DNA from: Pedobacter aquae
GTDB taxonomy: Bacteria; Bacteroidota; Bacteroidia; Sphingobacteriales; Sphingobacteriaceae
Direction: 5' to 3'
Assembly: GCF_008195825.1 (NCBI RefSeq)
Contig: NZ_CP043329.1
Span: forward strand, 2,914,001-2,978,000
DNA: 64,000 nucleotides
The notes under the pieces are model-generated. The model was given only the letters and a program-made list of their open reading frames with translations, made no database searches and was not told the DNA's origin. Of this stretch, positions 26,375 through 34,026 are shown piece by piece; position 1 is the first letter of the stretch; every line of letters begins with the position of its first letter. Both the position numbers and the translations under genes were made by a program.

Positions 26375-27490
26375 TTAATCATTACAGTCTATATTTATTT
26401 TTGCTAAATTATGTTTAGTTATTCTGTCACTAAGTCCATTTTTACCACCATTTACTTTTTTTGTTACAACTTCTACGCTTGTATTAGCATTTAATGATAC
26501 TTTATCAAGAACTCTTTTTTGATAAAACCATAATGCACTAATAACAGCTAAAGTATGATTAGACACTAGTAAATTAGGATTATTAATTAGATTTATGTTA
26601 GGGTCATACTTCTGATTATAGTAATTCTGGAATTCTTGATAATTTGATTTACCTGTTAATTGGAATATACCTCTACCTCTAAATTTATAGCCATCACCGG
26701 AAACATTATTTCCTAATCGATTACCATATACAAAATTTGCTATTTTTTCTGGATCATTTGCATAATCATCAGGATTTTCTTTTGTAGGGTCTGTTCTTGA
26801 AAATCTGCTCGGCCAAGTATTAAGTAATCCTTGTGCTGAATAATTTAAATTCTCTGTAACCCCTAAATTGTTAAACCCACCTGTTTCATGTCCCGCTTGA
26901 GCCAAAAAATGTTGTAGTTCTTCTTTTGTATCTATTCCGAAATCCCCCATATATGTATTTAAAAGAGTATTTAACTCATTCATTGTTTGATCTGGAGCAT
27001 TAGGAAATAAATTATCGAGGTCTTCTTTTGATGTGGGGCAAGGTGTGGGGCAAGAAGGCCTTCCTGTAGTACCTCCAATACAGCCACAAGGTGCCATATA
27101 AGCACCTGGTCCGTATTCAACACATGGGTTTTGGGGCTGCTCTCCACCATCATCACAAGTACCGTAATAATAACAATCATCCTCATCCTCTCCACAATCT
27201 CCAGTATTATAATTAGATGGATCAGAACATTCGTCTATTACTCCTATAAGCGTACATTCTTCTTCAAACCACTCTACCCATAATAATTCCTCATGGCATG
27301 TTCTTTCTGTCCCGCCTGGTAAATCTGGGTCATCTACTGTCTCGCATACCTCTATGTAGTGTTCTATATATTCTGTTACACAATGGTATAAACCTGTATC
27401 TTTAGTTTTTATTCCATTATCCTTTTTGGCTTTTGGCTTTTTTCTAAACTTACTAGATTTTTTTATCGATTTGCCGTCTTTTATCGTCAA
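26375..27490 (-). CDS. GH19 lysozyme/chitinase-like protein with Cys-rich head, 5' end apparently lost
   Basis: The listed frame begins at TTG (27490) with no signal peptide. The frame stays open upstream to about 27577 (NLTTKIDKDYNGHIQYADVK) without an ATG, so the true 5' end is probably missing. Residues 30-120 are acidic and Cys-rich. The boundary motif APCGCIGGTTGRPSCP lies at 133-148. The GH19 domain at 165-371 keeps both catalytic Glu (E202 in HETGG, E213 in VTENLNYSA) and the substrate-cleft block RGRGIFQLTGKSNY (271-284). GH19 enzymes cut chitin or peptidoglycan; bacterial members of this shorter type usually act as lysozymes. The head motif is shared with the 30.6 and 32.8 kb proteins. 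Confidence 0.8.
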   Translation of the reverse strand: MTIKDGKSIKKSSKFRKKPKAKKDNGIKTKDTGLYHCVTEYIEHYIEVCETVDDPDLPGGTERTCHEELLWVEWFEEECTLIGVIDECSDPSNYNTGDCGEDEDDCYYYGTCDDGGEQPQNPCVEYGPGAYMAPCGCIGGTTGRPSCPTPCPTSKEDLDNLFPNAPDQTMNELNTLLNTYMGDFGIDTKEELQHFLAQAGHETGGFNNLGVTENLNYSAQGLLNTWPSRFSRTDPTKENPDDYANDPEKIANFVYGNRLGNNVSGDGYKFRGRGIFQLTGKSNYQEFQNYYNQKYDPNINLINNPNLLVSNHTLAVISALWFYQKRVLDKVSLNANTSVEVVTKKVNGGKNGLSDRITKHNLAKINIDCND

Positions 27491-27578
27491 AATAAAAAGT
27501 GTGTTCCCCTTTACATCTGCATATTGTATATGACCATTATAGTCTTTATCTATTTTAGTGGTAAGGTTATGACCTTAT

Positions 27579-27664
27579 AAAAGAACTACTTGTGCTTGAT
27601 AAACAAAAGACTTCAGGTAAATTCTAAAACTAATCCTCATTACCGAAGCACAAGCAGCTCTTTT
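27579..27664. repeat. Imperfect inverted repeat at the broken 5' end of the GH19 gene
   Basis: The left arm AAAAGAACTACTTGTGCTT and right arm AAGCACAAGCAGCTCTTTT are near-perfect reverse complements (two mismatches, wobble-compatible) about 47 bp apart. It sits exactly where the GH19 reading frame loses its start, so it could be a recombination scar or the terminator of an upstream gene. Confidence 0.5.
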
Positions 27665-27690
27665 CTAAACTTAGATCTAATACTTATTAG

Positions 27691-28259
27691 CTATGGTTTA
27701 TTGGGCGGCATCATTGGCTTTTCATTTTTCCTTTGCTGTATAAGTCTAATCCGCTCTAAACTATCTTCTTTTGCTCCTCTTCTAGATTCTATAAATTTAT
27801 CGTGAAATTTTGTAATAATATTTATATAATTTTTCTCTTTATTTACAATAACGTTTACAACATAGTTAGGACTAGCAAGAAGTGTTTTTAGGTCTTTACA
27901 TTCTATTCCATCTTTTGCTACCAAAAAATCTCTGTATTCATTAGGAATCTTATACTTATCTAATAACTCTTTTATTGTTAAAAGTCTGGTTCCCGGCTTT
28001 ATCTTCGCTAATATAACAAAATCAGCTTTAAGATTAGGATAGTTGTAACTTACCTCTTCTTTAGTTAAAATTTTTGTTCTGATTCATCCAGTCCTATCAA
28101 AAGGTCTCTTATAAAAATTGTTTTAGTTCCTGTTTGAACAATTACCCAAACATTAGCCTTATTTTTAAAAAACTCATTTTCTAGTTCTTTATTACTTATT
28201 TGTGCTGTACAGAATTGTGTTAATCCGCATAGTAATGCTAATATCATTATCTTTTTCAT
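27691..28259 (-). pseudogene. Exported protein of unknown family, frameshifted
   Basis: The first frame starts at the ATG at 28259 with a signal peptide (MKKIMILALLCGLTQFCTAQ) and stops at 28065 after 64 residues. The second frame runs LTKEEVSYNYPNLKADF... to MMPPNKP and its stop at 27691. One extra base in the T5 run at 28071-28075 gives a continuous protein of about 189 residues. The body has KPGTRLLTIKELLDKYKIP and a repeated valine/aspartate-rich strand pattern but no catalytic motif I recognise. It sits between the four-copy tandem family and the GH19 gene. Its role is unknown; it may be another partner of the exported effectors. Confidence 0.6.
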
Positions 28260-28292
28260 ATCCTCAATTTATAAACTCAGGTTGTCTAATTA

Positions 28293-28320
28293 TCGGGTTG
28301 TCTTTTTCAAAACAACCCGA
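28293..28320 (-). terminator. Hairpin after tandem paralogue 4
   Basis: TCGGGTTGT (28293-28301) pairs with ACAACCCGA (28312-28320). It belongs to the same hairpin family that follows the other tandem copies, suggesting each unit carries its own weak terminator. Confidence 0.55.
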
Positions 28321-28347
28321 ATAATTGAATAACAATAACAGTTTACC

Positions 28348-28857
28348 CTATTGCTTTGTTAAAATAATATTGGTTGGTATATTAAAATCAGGTTCATCAG
28401 GATGTTTCAATCCTGGCATTTTCTTTACTTTCCATTGAGCTTGTAATGTACATGTATTGCCTGTTGGGTTATAACAGCCGGAGTTTAACACTTGTATTGT
28501 TACTTTACCATCAATAAACCCTCCTGCATTAGGTGTATTTACTACTGTATTATCATAGATAGTTCCACCAATCTTACAATCTATAGTCATATCTCCTGTA
28601 CCTATTGCAAAAGGCCAATTATGCCCCGTATCTCCAATTCCTTTATTGGAATTATAAACAACGGAAACTTGATTGCCATTAGCATCCACAATAATTTTTT
28701 TATAATGCCCCTTGTAACCGTCTGCAACCTTCCATATATTCACTATAAATACTTCATTATTGTTTTGGTACTTCCAGATACCTGAAAGTATATCCTGTTG
28801 GCTAAATGCAATTGTTGAGTACATTAAAATTAGTAGTACTATCATTACTTTTTTCAT
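28348..28857 (-). CDS. Tandem 'GIWKY' exported protein, copy 4
   Basis: 169 residues with a signal peptide (MKKVMIVLLILMYSTIAFSQ). The mature part begins DILSGIWKYQNNNEVFIVNI and contains GHYKKIIVDANGNQVSVVYN, an HNWPFAIG block, a Cys pair (NSGCYN, NTCTLQAQW) and ends FNIPTNIILTKQ. It is the most diverged of four tandem copies. The compact beta-rich pattern with an early G-x-W resembles lipocalin-like or DUF6705-type small secreted proteins; this comparison is from memory and tentative. It is probably periplasmic or outer-membrane associated. Context, downstream of a Cys-rich effector-like gene, suggests an immunity role. Confidence 0.7.
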   Translation of the reverse strand: MKKVMIVLLILMYSTIAFSQQDILSGIWKYQNNNEVFIVNIWKVADGYKGHYKKIIVDANGNQVSVVYNSNKGIGDTGHNWPFAIGTGDMTIDCKIGGTIYDNTVVNTPNAGGFIDGKVTIQVLNSGCYNPTGNTCTLQAQWKVKKMPGLKHPDEPDFNIPTNIILTKQ

Positions 28858-28889
28858 ATCCTCAATTTATAAACTCCTCATGTTTACAG

Positions 28890-28923
28890 AATTCGGGTTG
28901 CTTTTACAAGAACAACCCGAATT
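28890..28923 (-). terminator. Hairpin after tandem paralogue 3
   Basis: Perfect 11-bp stem AATTCGGGTTG / CAACCCGAATT, 28890-28900 with 28913-28923, in the 73-bp spacer between copies 3 and 4. It is the same family as the spacers at 30053 and 28293. Confidence 0.6.
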
Positions 28924-28930
28924 GCTTGAA

Positions 28931-29436
28931 TTACTGCTTGGTTAAGATTACATCTGTAGGCACACTGTAGGGCGGTTCTGCAGGGTTATATAACCCTGGT
29001 CCTCTTTTTACAATCCATTTAGCTTGTAATGCACAAGAGTTTCCATTAGGGTTATAACAATTCGGGTTTAAAATTTTTATATCCAAATCACCATCAATAA
29101 ACCCCCAGCATTTGGACTATATGCTACTGTATTGTCAGACAAAATTGCTCTAACTTCATGAGATGAGGATATATTTCCTGAGTATATGGTATACGGCCAA
29201 TTATGGCCAGTATCACCAATCTCTTTATTGGAATTATACACAACGGAAACTTGATTGCCATTAGCATCTACAATAATTTTCTTATAATGCCCTTTGTAAC
29301 CATCTGTTTCTTTCCAAATATTCACAATAAATACTTCGCTATTGTTTTGATACTTCCAAATGCCAGCTAGTATATCTTGGCTGTATGCTGTTATTGAATA
29401 AATTAAGCTTAATATTAAAATTATTACTTTTTTCAT
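28931..29436 (-). pseudogene. Tandem 'GIWKY' exported protein, copy 3 (frameshifted)
   Basis: It starts at the ATG at 29436 (MKKVIILILSLIYSITAYSQ). The frame is normal to SPNAGG, then slips to a stop at 29077-29079. One extra base in the C5 run at 29102-29106 restores GGFIDGDLDIKILNPNCYNP and the usual ending PYSVPTDVILTKQ at 28931, giving 168 residues, the same length as copies 1 and 2. Divergence from its neighbours is mainly in the central loop (YTIYSGNISSSHEVRAILSD). It may be intact if the run is miscalled. Confidence 0.7.
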
Positions 29437-29509
29437 ATCTTCAATGCTCAAACTTTTCAGTTTAATAAAAGTTCTAGTTGTTCTACAAAGACAACCCAAA
29501 CTACTTGAA

Positions 29510-30016
29510 TTACTGCTTTGTTAAGATAATATTTGTTGGCACACTATAAGGTGGTTCTGCAGGGTTATATAAGCCCGGTCCTCTTTTCACAATCCATTCG
29601 GCTTGTAACGCACAAGTGTTTCCATTGGGGTTATAACAATTTGGGTTTAAAATTTTAATTCTACAAAGCCCTTCAATAAACCCTCCAGCATAAGGGCTAT
29701 TCGTAACTGTATTATCTTGAATTGATCCTCCAACCCTATAATCTTGGGATATTGAACCTGTGCTTATTGTAAAAGGCCAGTTATACCCAGTGTCTCCAAT
29801 TTCTTTATTTGAATCATAAACAACGCTTATTTGATTTCCAGTGGCATCTACGATAACTTTTTTATAATGTCCTTCATAGCCATCTGTCACCTTCCATATA
29901 TTCACAATAAATACTTCGCTATTGTTTTGATACTTCCAAATACCAGCCAGTATATCTTGGCTGTATGCGGTTATTGAATAAATTAAGCTTAATATTAAAA
30001 TTATTACTTTTTTCAT
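29510..30016 (-). CDS. Tandem 'GIWKY' exported protein, copy 2
   Basis: 168 residues from the ATG at 30016; the listed frame could extend five codons upstream to MSIED, but the signal peptide MKKVIILILSLIYSITAYSQ starts here, as in the other copies. The mature protein shares DILAGIWKYQNNSEVFIVNI with copies 1 and 3 almost residue for residue. Differences cluster in the middle (FTISTGSISQDYRVGGSIQD). The Cys pair NPNCYNPNGNTCAL and the C-terminus YSVPTNIILTKQ are kept. Conserved ends with a variable centre suggest selection on a binding surface. Confidence 0.72.
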   Translation of the reverse strand: MKKVIILILSLIYSITAYSQDILAGIWKYQNNSEVFIVNIWKVTDGYEGHYKKVIVDATGNQISVVYDSNKEIGDTGYNWPFTISTGSISQDYRVGGSIQDNTVTNSPYAGGFIEGLCRIKILNPNCYNPNGNTCALQAEWIVKRGPGLYNPAEPPYSVPTNIILTKQ

Positions 30017-30052
30017 ATCTTCAATGCTCAAACTTTTCAGTTTAATAAAAGA

Positions 30053-30079
30053 TCGGGTTGTTCTATGAGGACAACCCGA
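30053..30079 (-). terminator. Hairpin after tandem paralogue 1
   Basis: TCGGGTTGT (30053-30061) pairs with ACAACCCGA (30071-30079), followed on the minus strand by CTTTTATT. The same element, more degenerate, lies in the 29437-29509 spacer. Confidence 0.55.
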
Positions 30080-30089
30080 CCTGCTTGAA

Positions 30090-30596
30090 TTACTGCTTTG
30101 TTAAGATGATATTTGTAGGCACACTATAAGGTGGTTCAGCTGGGTTATATAACCCCGGCCCTCTTTTCACCATCCATTCGGCTTGTAACGCACAAGTGTT
30201 TCCATTGGAGTTATAACAATTTGGGTTTAAAATTTTAATTCTACAAAGCCCTTCAATAAACCCTCCCGCATTAGGGCTATTTGTTACTGTATTATCATAT
30301 ATTGTTCCTCCTGTACTATAATCTTGACTTAAAGAGCCCGCACTTATTGTAGAAGGCCAATTATGACCCGTATCTCCAATTTCTTTATTGGAATCATACA
30401 CAACAGAAACTTGATTACCATTAACATCTACAGTTATTTTTTTGTAATGTCCCCTGTAACCGTCTGTAACCTTCCAAATATTCACAATAAATACTTCGCT
30501 ATTGTTTTGATACTTCCAAATGCCAGCCAGTATATCTTGGCTATATGCGGTTATTGAATAAATTAAGCTTAATAATACAATGATTACCTTTTTCAT
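30090..30596 (-). CDS. Tandem 'GIWKY' exported protein, copy 1
   Basis: 168 residues with signal peptide MKKVIIVLLSLIYSITAYSQ. It opens DILAGIWKYQNNSEVFIVNI, then GHYKKITVDVNGNQVSVVYD, HNWPSTIS, NPNCYNSNGNTCALQAEW and VPTNIILTKQ. It is the first of four head-to-tail copies and begins 30 bp after the stop of the JAB-like effector gene. No catalytic residues are evident. Position and likely periplasmic location make it the leading immunity candidate for that protein (inference). Each copy is followed by its own hairpin. Confidence 0.72.
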   Translation of the reverse strand: MKKVIIVLLSLIYSITAYSQDILAGIWKYQNNSEVFIVNIWKVTDGYRGHYKKITVDVNGNQVSVVYDSNKEIGDTGHNWPSTISAGSLSQDYSTGGTIYDNTVTNSPNAGGFIEGLCRIKILNPNCYNSNGNTCALQAEWMVKRGPGLYNPAEPPYSVPTNIILTKQ

Positions 30597-30625
30597 ATCT
30601 TTAGTTGTTTAAAGTCAATAAATAA

Positions 30626-31845
30626 TTAATTACAAGGAATGCGAGCGATGTCTCCATTAGATTGCTTCTCTACTTTGGTAAAGCTGTCTAAATTAGGATT
30701 AGTTTCAAAGATGGTTACACCCAGATTAGCCTCTTTTATAAAGTCTAAAAACTTACTTAGCACATTGGCATTATCTGTATCAGTTTGTTTTATCAAAGGG
30801 TCTGTCTTATGATTATAATATTTATCCCCGATTTTTTGAGCATTCTGTTGAGAACTAATCCACTTCGTTATGTTACCTCCCGAAGCAGTGCCACTATTAT
30901 TCATAAAGTAAAAGAAATCCTCAAGCTTTGTTTTGTCTGTTATTGTGAGTGCATAGTTTGTTCCTTTGTATGTGGGTAAAAAAGCAACAAATTCACTGGC
31001 ATCCAATTGTCCGCTGTGTGATAACATTGATAATCTTTGTAAATCACCAAAAGAAAATACTGAATAGGTTCCTCCTGCAACGTTAGAATGTGTGTGAGTG
31101 AGAGTTTTATATTTCTGTCCGCTAGGCAGGTCTGGCACCTGTACAGAAGCAGAAGCGGTAGTGCCGCTAGCCTCTTTAATGTTAGGGGTTGCCCCTTCTA
31201 TAAGAGCAACACTTTTTTCATAACCTAAATTGAGGTTTTGCTGGGTGCCTAAATCTTTTGCTTTCTGCTTGTAGTTTGCATTTGCTGTTCCATTAATCAT
31301 ATTATTTACTTTGTCACATGGTTCAGGTGGGCATACTGCTCTTCCACTTGTCCCTCCAATACAACCACAAGGTGCTACAATAGCGGTTCCACCTACAACA
31401 CCTGCACAGTCTGTTTGAGACGGCGGTGGTGGCGGTGGTGGTGGATTTCCTCCTCCACCATTATTATTACCACCTGTACCAGATTCACAAGAAGAAGGCT
31501 CCATACAACCGCAAGGAGTTATATCAAATGTGCCTCCTGGTACACCTGCACAATCAGGCAGTCCTTCATCTGGGCAGTTATACTCACATGGATATGTTGT
31601 TTGTGTACAATTTGCATCTATAACAGTACCATCGTTGCAATCTATTTGATAAGAACAGGTTTCCCAAACTTCTGAACCATCAGAATTGGTCATTAAATAA
31701 ACAGGTGCGCCAGGATCCGCACAAACTTCTACCTCGGGAAATTCACCTTGTGCATAGGTTACGTTACTATAAAACTGAATGCTATTGTTTTTTAAAACAG
31801 GAGATAAACCTGTTATTAACAATAAGAATAAGATTATTTTTTCAT
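30626..31845 (-). pseudogene. Cys-rich exported protein with JAB/JAMM-like C-terminal domain, signal peptide frameshifted
   Basis: The natural ATG (31843-31845) is followed by AAA AAA TAA, a stop. The sister gene has one more A and reads MKKIILFLLLITGLSPVLK. The rest is open from 31822: a Cys-rich head (VEVCADPG, CSYQIDCNDGT, NCTQTTYPCEYNCPDEG), an Asn/Gly and PPPPPPPP linker, the boundary APCGCIGGTSGRAVCPP, then a unique C-domain of about 210 residues. That domain has HTHSN near residue 249 and SFGD about 11 residues after the second His. This fits the H-x-H...S-x-x-D zinc signature of JAB/JAMM metallopeptidases, though spacing is atypical and identity is tentative. It is followed by four small exported genes. 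Confidence 0.68.
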
Positions 31846-31992
31846 TGGTGTAGGTTTATTGTTTAATGACTATTGATGACTTAACTATCCCATTATAACC
31901 TACCTTAAGCACATAAGAACCTGTTGCTACATTGGCTTGCAAAGTATGGCTTTGCTGCCCAGTAGGCATTTTCAAAGTTTCGGTATATAATA
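31389..31992 (-). repeat. Head-region direct repeat, copy 1 (about 604 bp)
   Basis: It matches 33422-34026 with roughly nine differences, including one T in the start-codon homopolymer. It spans the last 130 bp of the Sel1/T9SS gene, the intergenic spacer, and the signal peptide, head and poly-Pro linker of the effector gene. It stops at the DCAGVVGGTA boundary, after which the two genes are unrelated. Confidence 0.92.
31863..31992 (-). pseudogene. Duplicated 3' end of the Sel1/T9SS-substrate gene
   Basis: It encodes only the last 43 or so residues of the T9SS sorting domain (KMPTGQQSHTLQANVATGSY, then VLKVGYNGIVKSSIVI-like). It was carried along by the head duplication, has no start, and is joined to unrelated sequence at 31993. 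Confidence 0.85.
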
Positions 31993-32331
31993 CTCATTAA
32001 GTAAATAAAGGCTAACTCTATTTAAAAACATCAATAAAATGACTTCTTAACAGATAGCGTTTATGCGATCAATTGACAAAGACTAGAAGTATAAAGAACT
32101 CATAACTTATTTGAAGAAGTGAGTTCTTTATAATCTATTCTGATATATTAAAAATCATCTTTATATAAAGTTCAATCTGTCATAGTGACAATAATATAAG
32201 TTTATGTTTTTTCAGTTTAAAATAATACCAATATCCAAATTAAATTTATAACTATAAATACCATATCCGATCTACAGAAAAAGTTTAGGTATCATCGTTA
32301 AATGACACCTAAACTAGATATATAAGTTAAA
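31993..32331. other. AT-rich spacer with a 13-bp hairpin
   Basis: No gene is seen. TATAAAGAACTCA (32090-32102) is exactly complementary to TGAGTTCTTTATA (32120-32132), a stable stem with a 17-nt loop. The right end of the gap contains the terminator of the next gene. The left junction at 31993 is where the duplicated block ends. Confidence 0.6.
32277..32315 (-). terminator. Terminator of the 168-aa exported-protein gene
   Basis: AGTTTAGGTATCAT (32282-32295) pairs with ATGACACCTAAACT (32302-32315) over 14 bp with one wobble. On the minus strand it is followed by TTTTTC. It lies 17 bp after the stop codon. Confidence 0.8.
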
Positions 32332-32838
32332 TTATTGAATACTTATTTCTGTTATAACATTTGAGTTATTGTAATTGAACACTAAGAAAGAGTCCGTTTT
32401 TAAAGCTTGATTATTAATAGAAATAAATATTTGATTGTCTTTTCTTGCTGAGAATGAAATGGGGAATAATGAATTAAGATAATTAATATTATTACCTACT
32501 TTAAAACTATTATTATTATTATAAATTATCTCAAAACTACTATCCTTAAGAATAATTACTCCCAGTTTATCATTAACAAACCAAAAACTATTTTCTAAAT
32601 AATATGCTTTGAAATATTCCAAATCATCAATTTCAGATACCTGATTATTACTGGATGATGGATTTCCAAACACTGAAATGAATTGGTTTTTTTCAATAAT
32701 TAAACTAGAATTATTGTTATTAACAGATTTTTTCAAAGTCATTGAATTAATGTCAATTGAATTGTATTCGTTAACTTGACATTTTACTGTTTGTTGAATA
32801 AAAACCACAAACAATATGCTATAAAATAAATTTTTCAT
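32332..32838 (-). CDS. Exported protein directly downstream of the M23 gene (candidate immunity protein)
   Basis: 168 residues. Signal peptide MKNLFYSILFVVFIQQTVKC, then an Asn/Ser-rich mature part (SVNNNNSSLIIEK, NPSSSNNQVSEIDDLEYF, EIIYNNNNSFKVGNNINYL) ending VFNYNNSNVITEISIQ. It is probably beta-rich, with no Cys pairs or catalytic motif. I do not recognise the family, and it is unrelated in sequence to the GIWKY copies. It begins 6 bp after the stop of the M23 effector-like gene and has its own terminator, so the two form a two-gene unit. That fits an effector-immunity pair, by context only. Confidence 0.65.
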   Translation of the reverse strand: MKNLFYSILFVVFIQQTVKCQVNEYNSIDINSMTLKKSVNNNNSSLIIEKNQFISVFGNPSSSNNQVSEIDDLEYFKAYYLENSFWFVNDKLGVIILKDSSFEIIYNNNNSFKVGNNINYLNSLFPISFSARKDNQIFISINNQALKTDSFLVFNYNNSNVITEISIQ

Positions 32839-32844
32839 ATTTAA

Positions 32845-33879
32845 TTAATTACAAGGTAAATTTATTGAACTCCCAAGATCATCAAATTCTGCTTCTAGGA
32901 AAAGTTCTGGATTAACTTTAATACCATTCATTTTTACTTGAACATGTACATGTGGATTTGGAACATTTTTTGCGTTGCCGGTTCTTCCACTCAAACCAAT
33001 CTGAGTTTGAGAAGAAATAGAATCGCCAACAACTAAATTTGTAGAATTTAAATGTGCATACAAAATTCTTTTAATATTGCCATTTGGTAAATGTGTCTCA
33101 ATCTCAACAAAATTCCCAAAATCATTTGGACCATTACTTTGACCTGGACTATGATCATTTACTATCCTAACCACCACTCCATCATCAATAGAATAAACAG
33201 GAGTATTTACTTCGGCATAGAGATCAGTACCCCAATGTGGCTTTGTTGTACCATCAATTCTTGTTCTAACATTAGCTCCGAATCTTCCTCCATTTACATT
33301 TACAGCATTTGATTTTGCAATTTTCATGTTCTTCAAGGGATTACCTTTCTTAGGTAATATATTTGGAGTTAATCCAGTAGTACCTCCTACACAATTGCAA
33401 TATAAGTCAATATATGCAGTCCCACCTACAACACCTGCACAGTCTGTTTGAGACGGCGGTGGTGGCGGTGGTGGTGGATTTCCTCCTCCACCATTATTAT
33501 TACCACCTGTACCAGATTCACAAGAAGAAGGCTACATACAACCGCAAGGAGTTATATCAAATGTGCCTCCTGGTACACCTGCACAATCAGGCAGTCCTTC
33601 ATCTGGGCAGTTATACTCACATGGATATGTTGTTTGTGTACAATTTGCATCTATAACAGTACCATCGTTGCAATCTATTTGATAAGAACAGGTTTCCCAA
33701 ACTTCTGAACCATCAGAATTAGTCATTAAATAAACAGGTGCGCCAGGATCTGCACAAACTTCTACCTCGGGAAATTCACCTTGTGCATAGGTTACGTTAC
33801 TATAAAACTGAATGCTATTGTTTTTTAAAACAGGAGATAAACCTGTTATTAACAATAAGAATAAGATTATTTTTTTCAT
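32845..33879 (-). pseudogene. Cys-rich exported protein with M23 peptidase domain, internal nonsense codon
   Basis: The frame from the ATG at 33879 is continuous with the M23 domain (345 codons) except for a TAG at 33532-33534 right after CGCM. The sister gene has GAG there (CGCMEPSSC), so a single G-to-T change inactivates it. Order: signal peptide, Cys-rich head, PPPPPPPP linker, boundary CNCVGGTTG, then an M23 endopeptidase domain. M23 zinc ligands are present: HWGTD (near residue 213) and HVHV (near 308). The domain would cut peptidoglycan cross-links or act as LytM-like binding. A second start near 33336 (MKNMKIAKS) could give a cytoplasmic fragment. It is immediately upstream of a small exported gene. 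Confidence 0.8.
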
Positions 33880-34026
33880 TGGTGAAGGTTTATTGTTTAA
33901 TGACAATTGATGACTTAACTATCCCATTATAACCTACCTTAAGCACATAAGACCCTGTTGCTACATTGGCTTGCAAAGTATGGCTTTGTTGCCCAGTAGG
34001 CATTTTCAAAGTTTCGGTATATAATA
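33422..34026 (-). repeat. Head-region direct repeat, copy 2 (about 605 bp)
   Basis: Partner of 31389-31992. This copy keeps the A7 run that leaves the signal peptide in frame but carries the premature TAG. It overlaps the authentic 3' end of the Sel1/T9SS gene, so it is probably the parental location. Confidence 0.92.

Larger units (their letters stand above)
28348..30596. repeat. Four-unit tandem gene array, 580-bp period
   Basis: The start codons at 30596, 30016, 29436 and 28857 are spaced 580, 580 and 579 bp; the last is one short because of the homopolymer indel in copy 3. Spacers between stop and next start are all 73 bp and contain a related hairpin. Similarity is strongest between copies 1 and 2 and weakest for copy 4, consistent with stepwise tandem duplication. 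Confidence 0.9.

Noticed and set aside
28348-30596. Regular tandem repeat considered as a CRISPR-like array
   Set aside because: The unit is 580 bp, protein-coding and similar throughout; there are no short repeats with unique spacers and no cas genes.
31415-31675. Plus-strand ORFs rich in Arg/Trp (also at 33414-33708)
   Set aside because: They are the antisense of the Cys-rich head and poly-Pro linker, and appear twice only because that block is duplicated.
26375-34026. Type VI secretion effectors
   Set aside because: No T6SS structural genes, VgrG, PAAR or Hcp are seen, and the proteins carry Sec signals, or did before frameshift.
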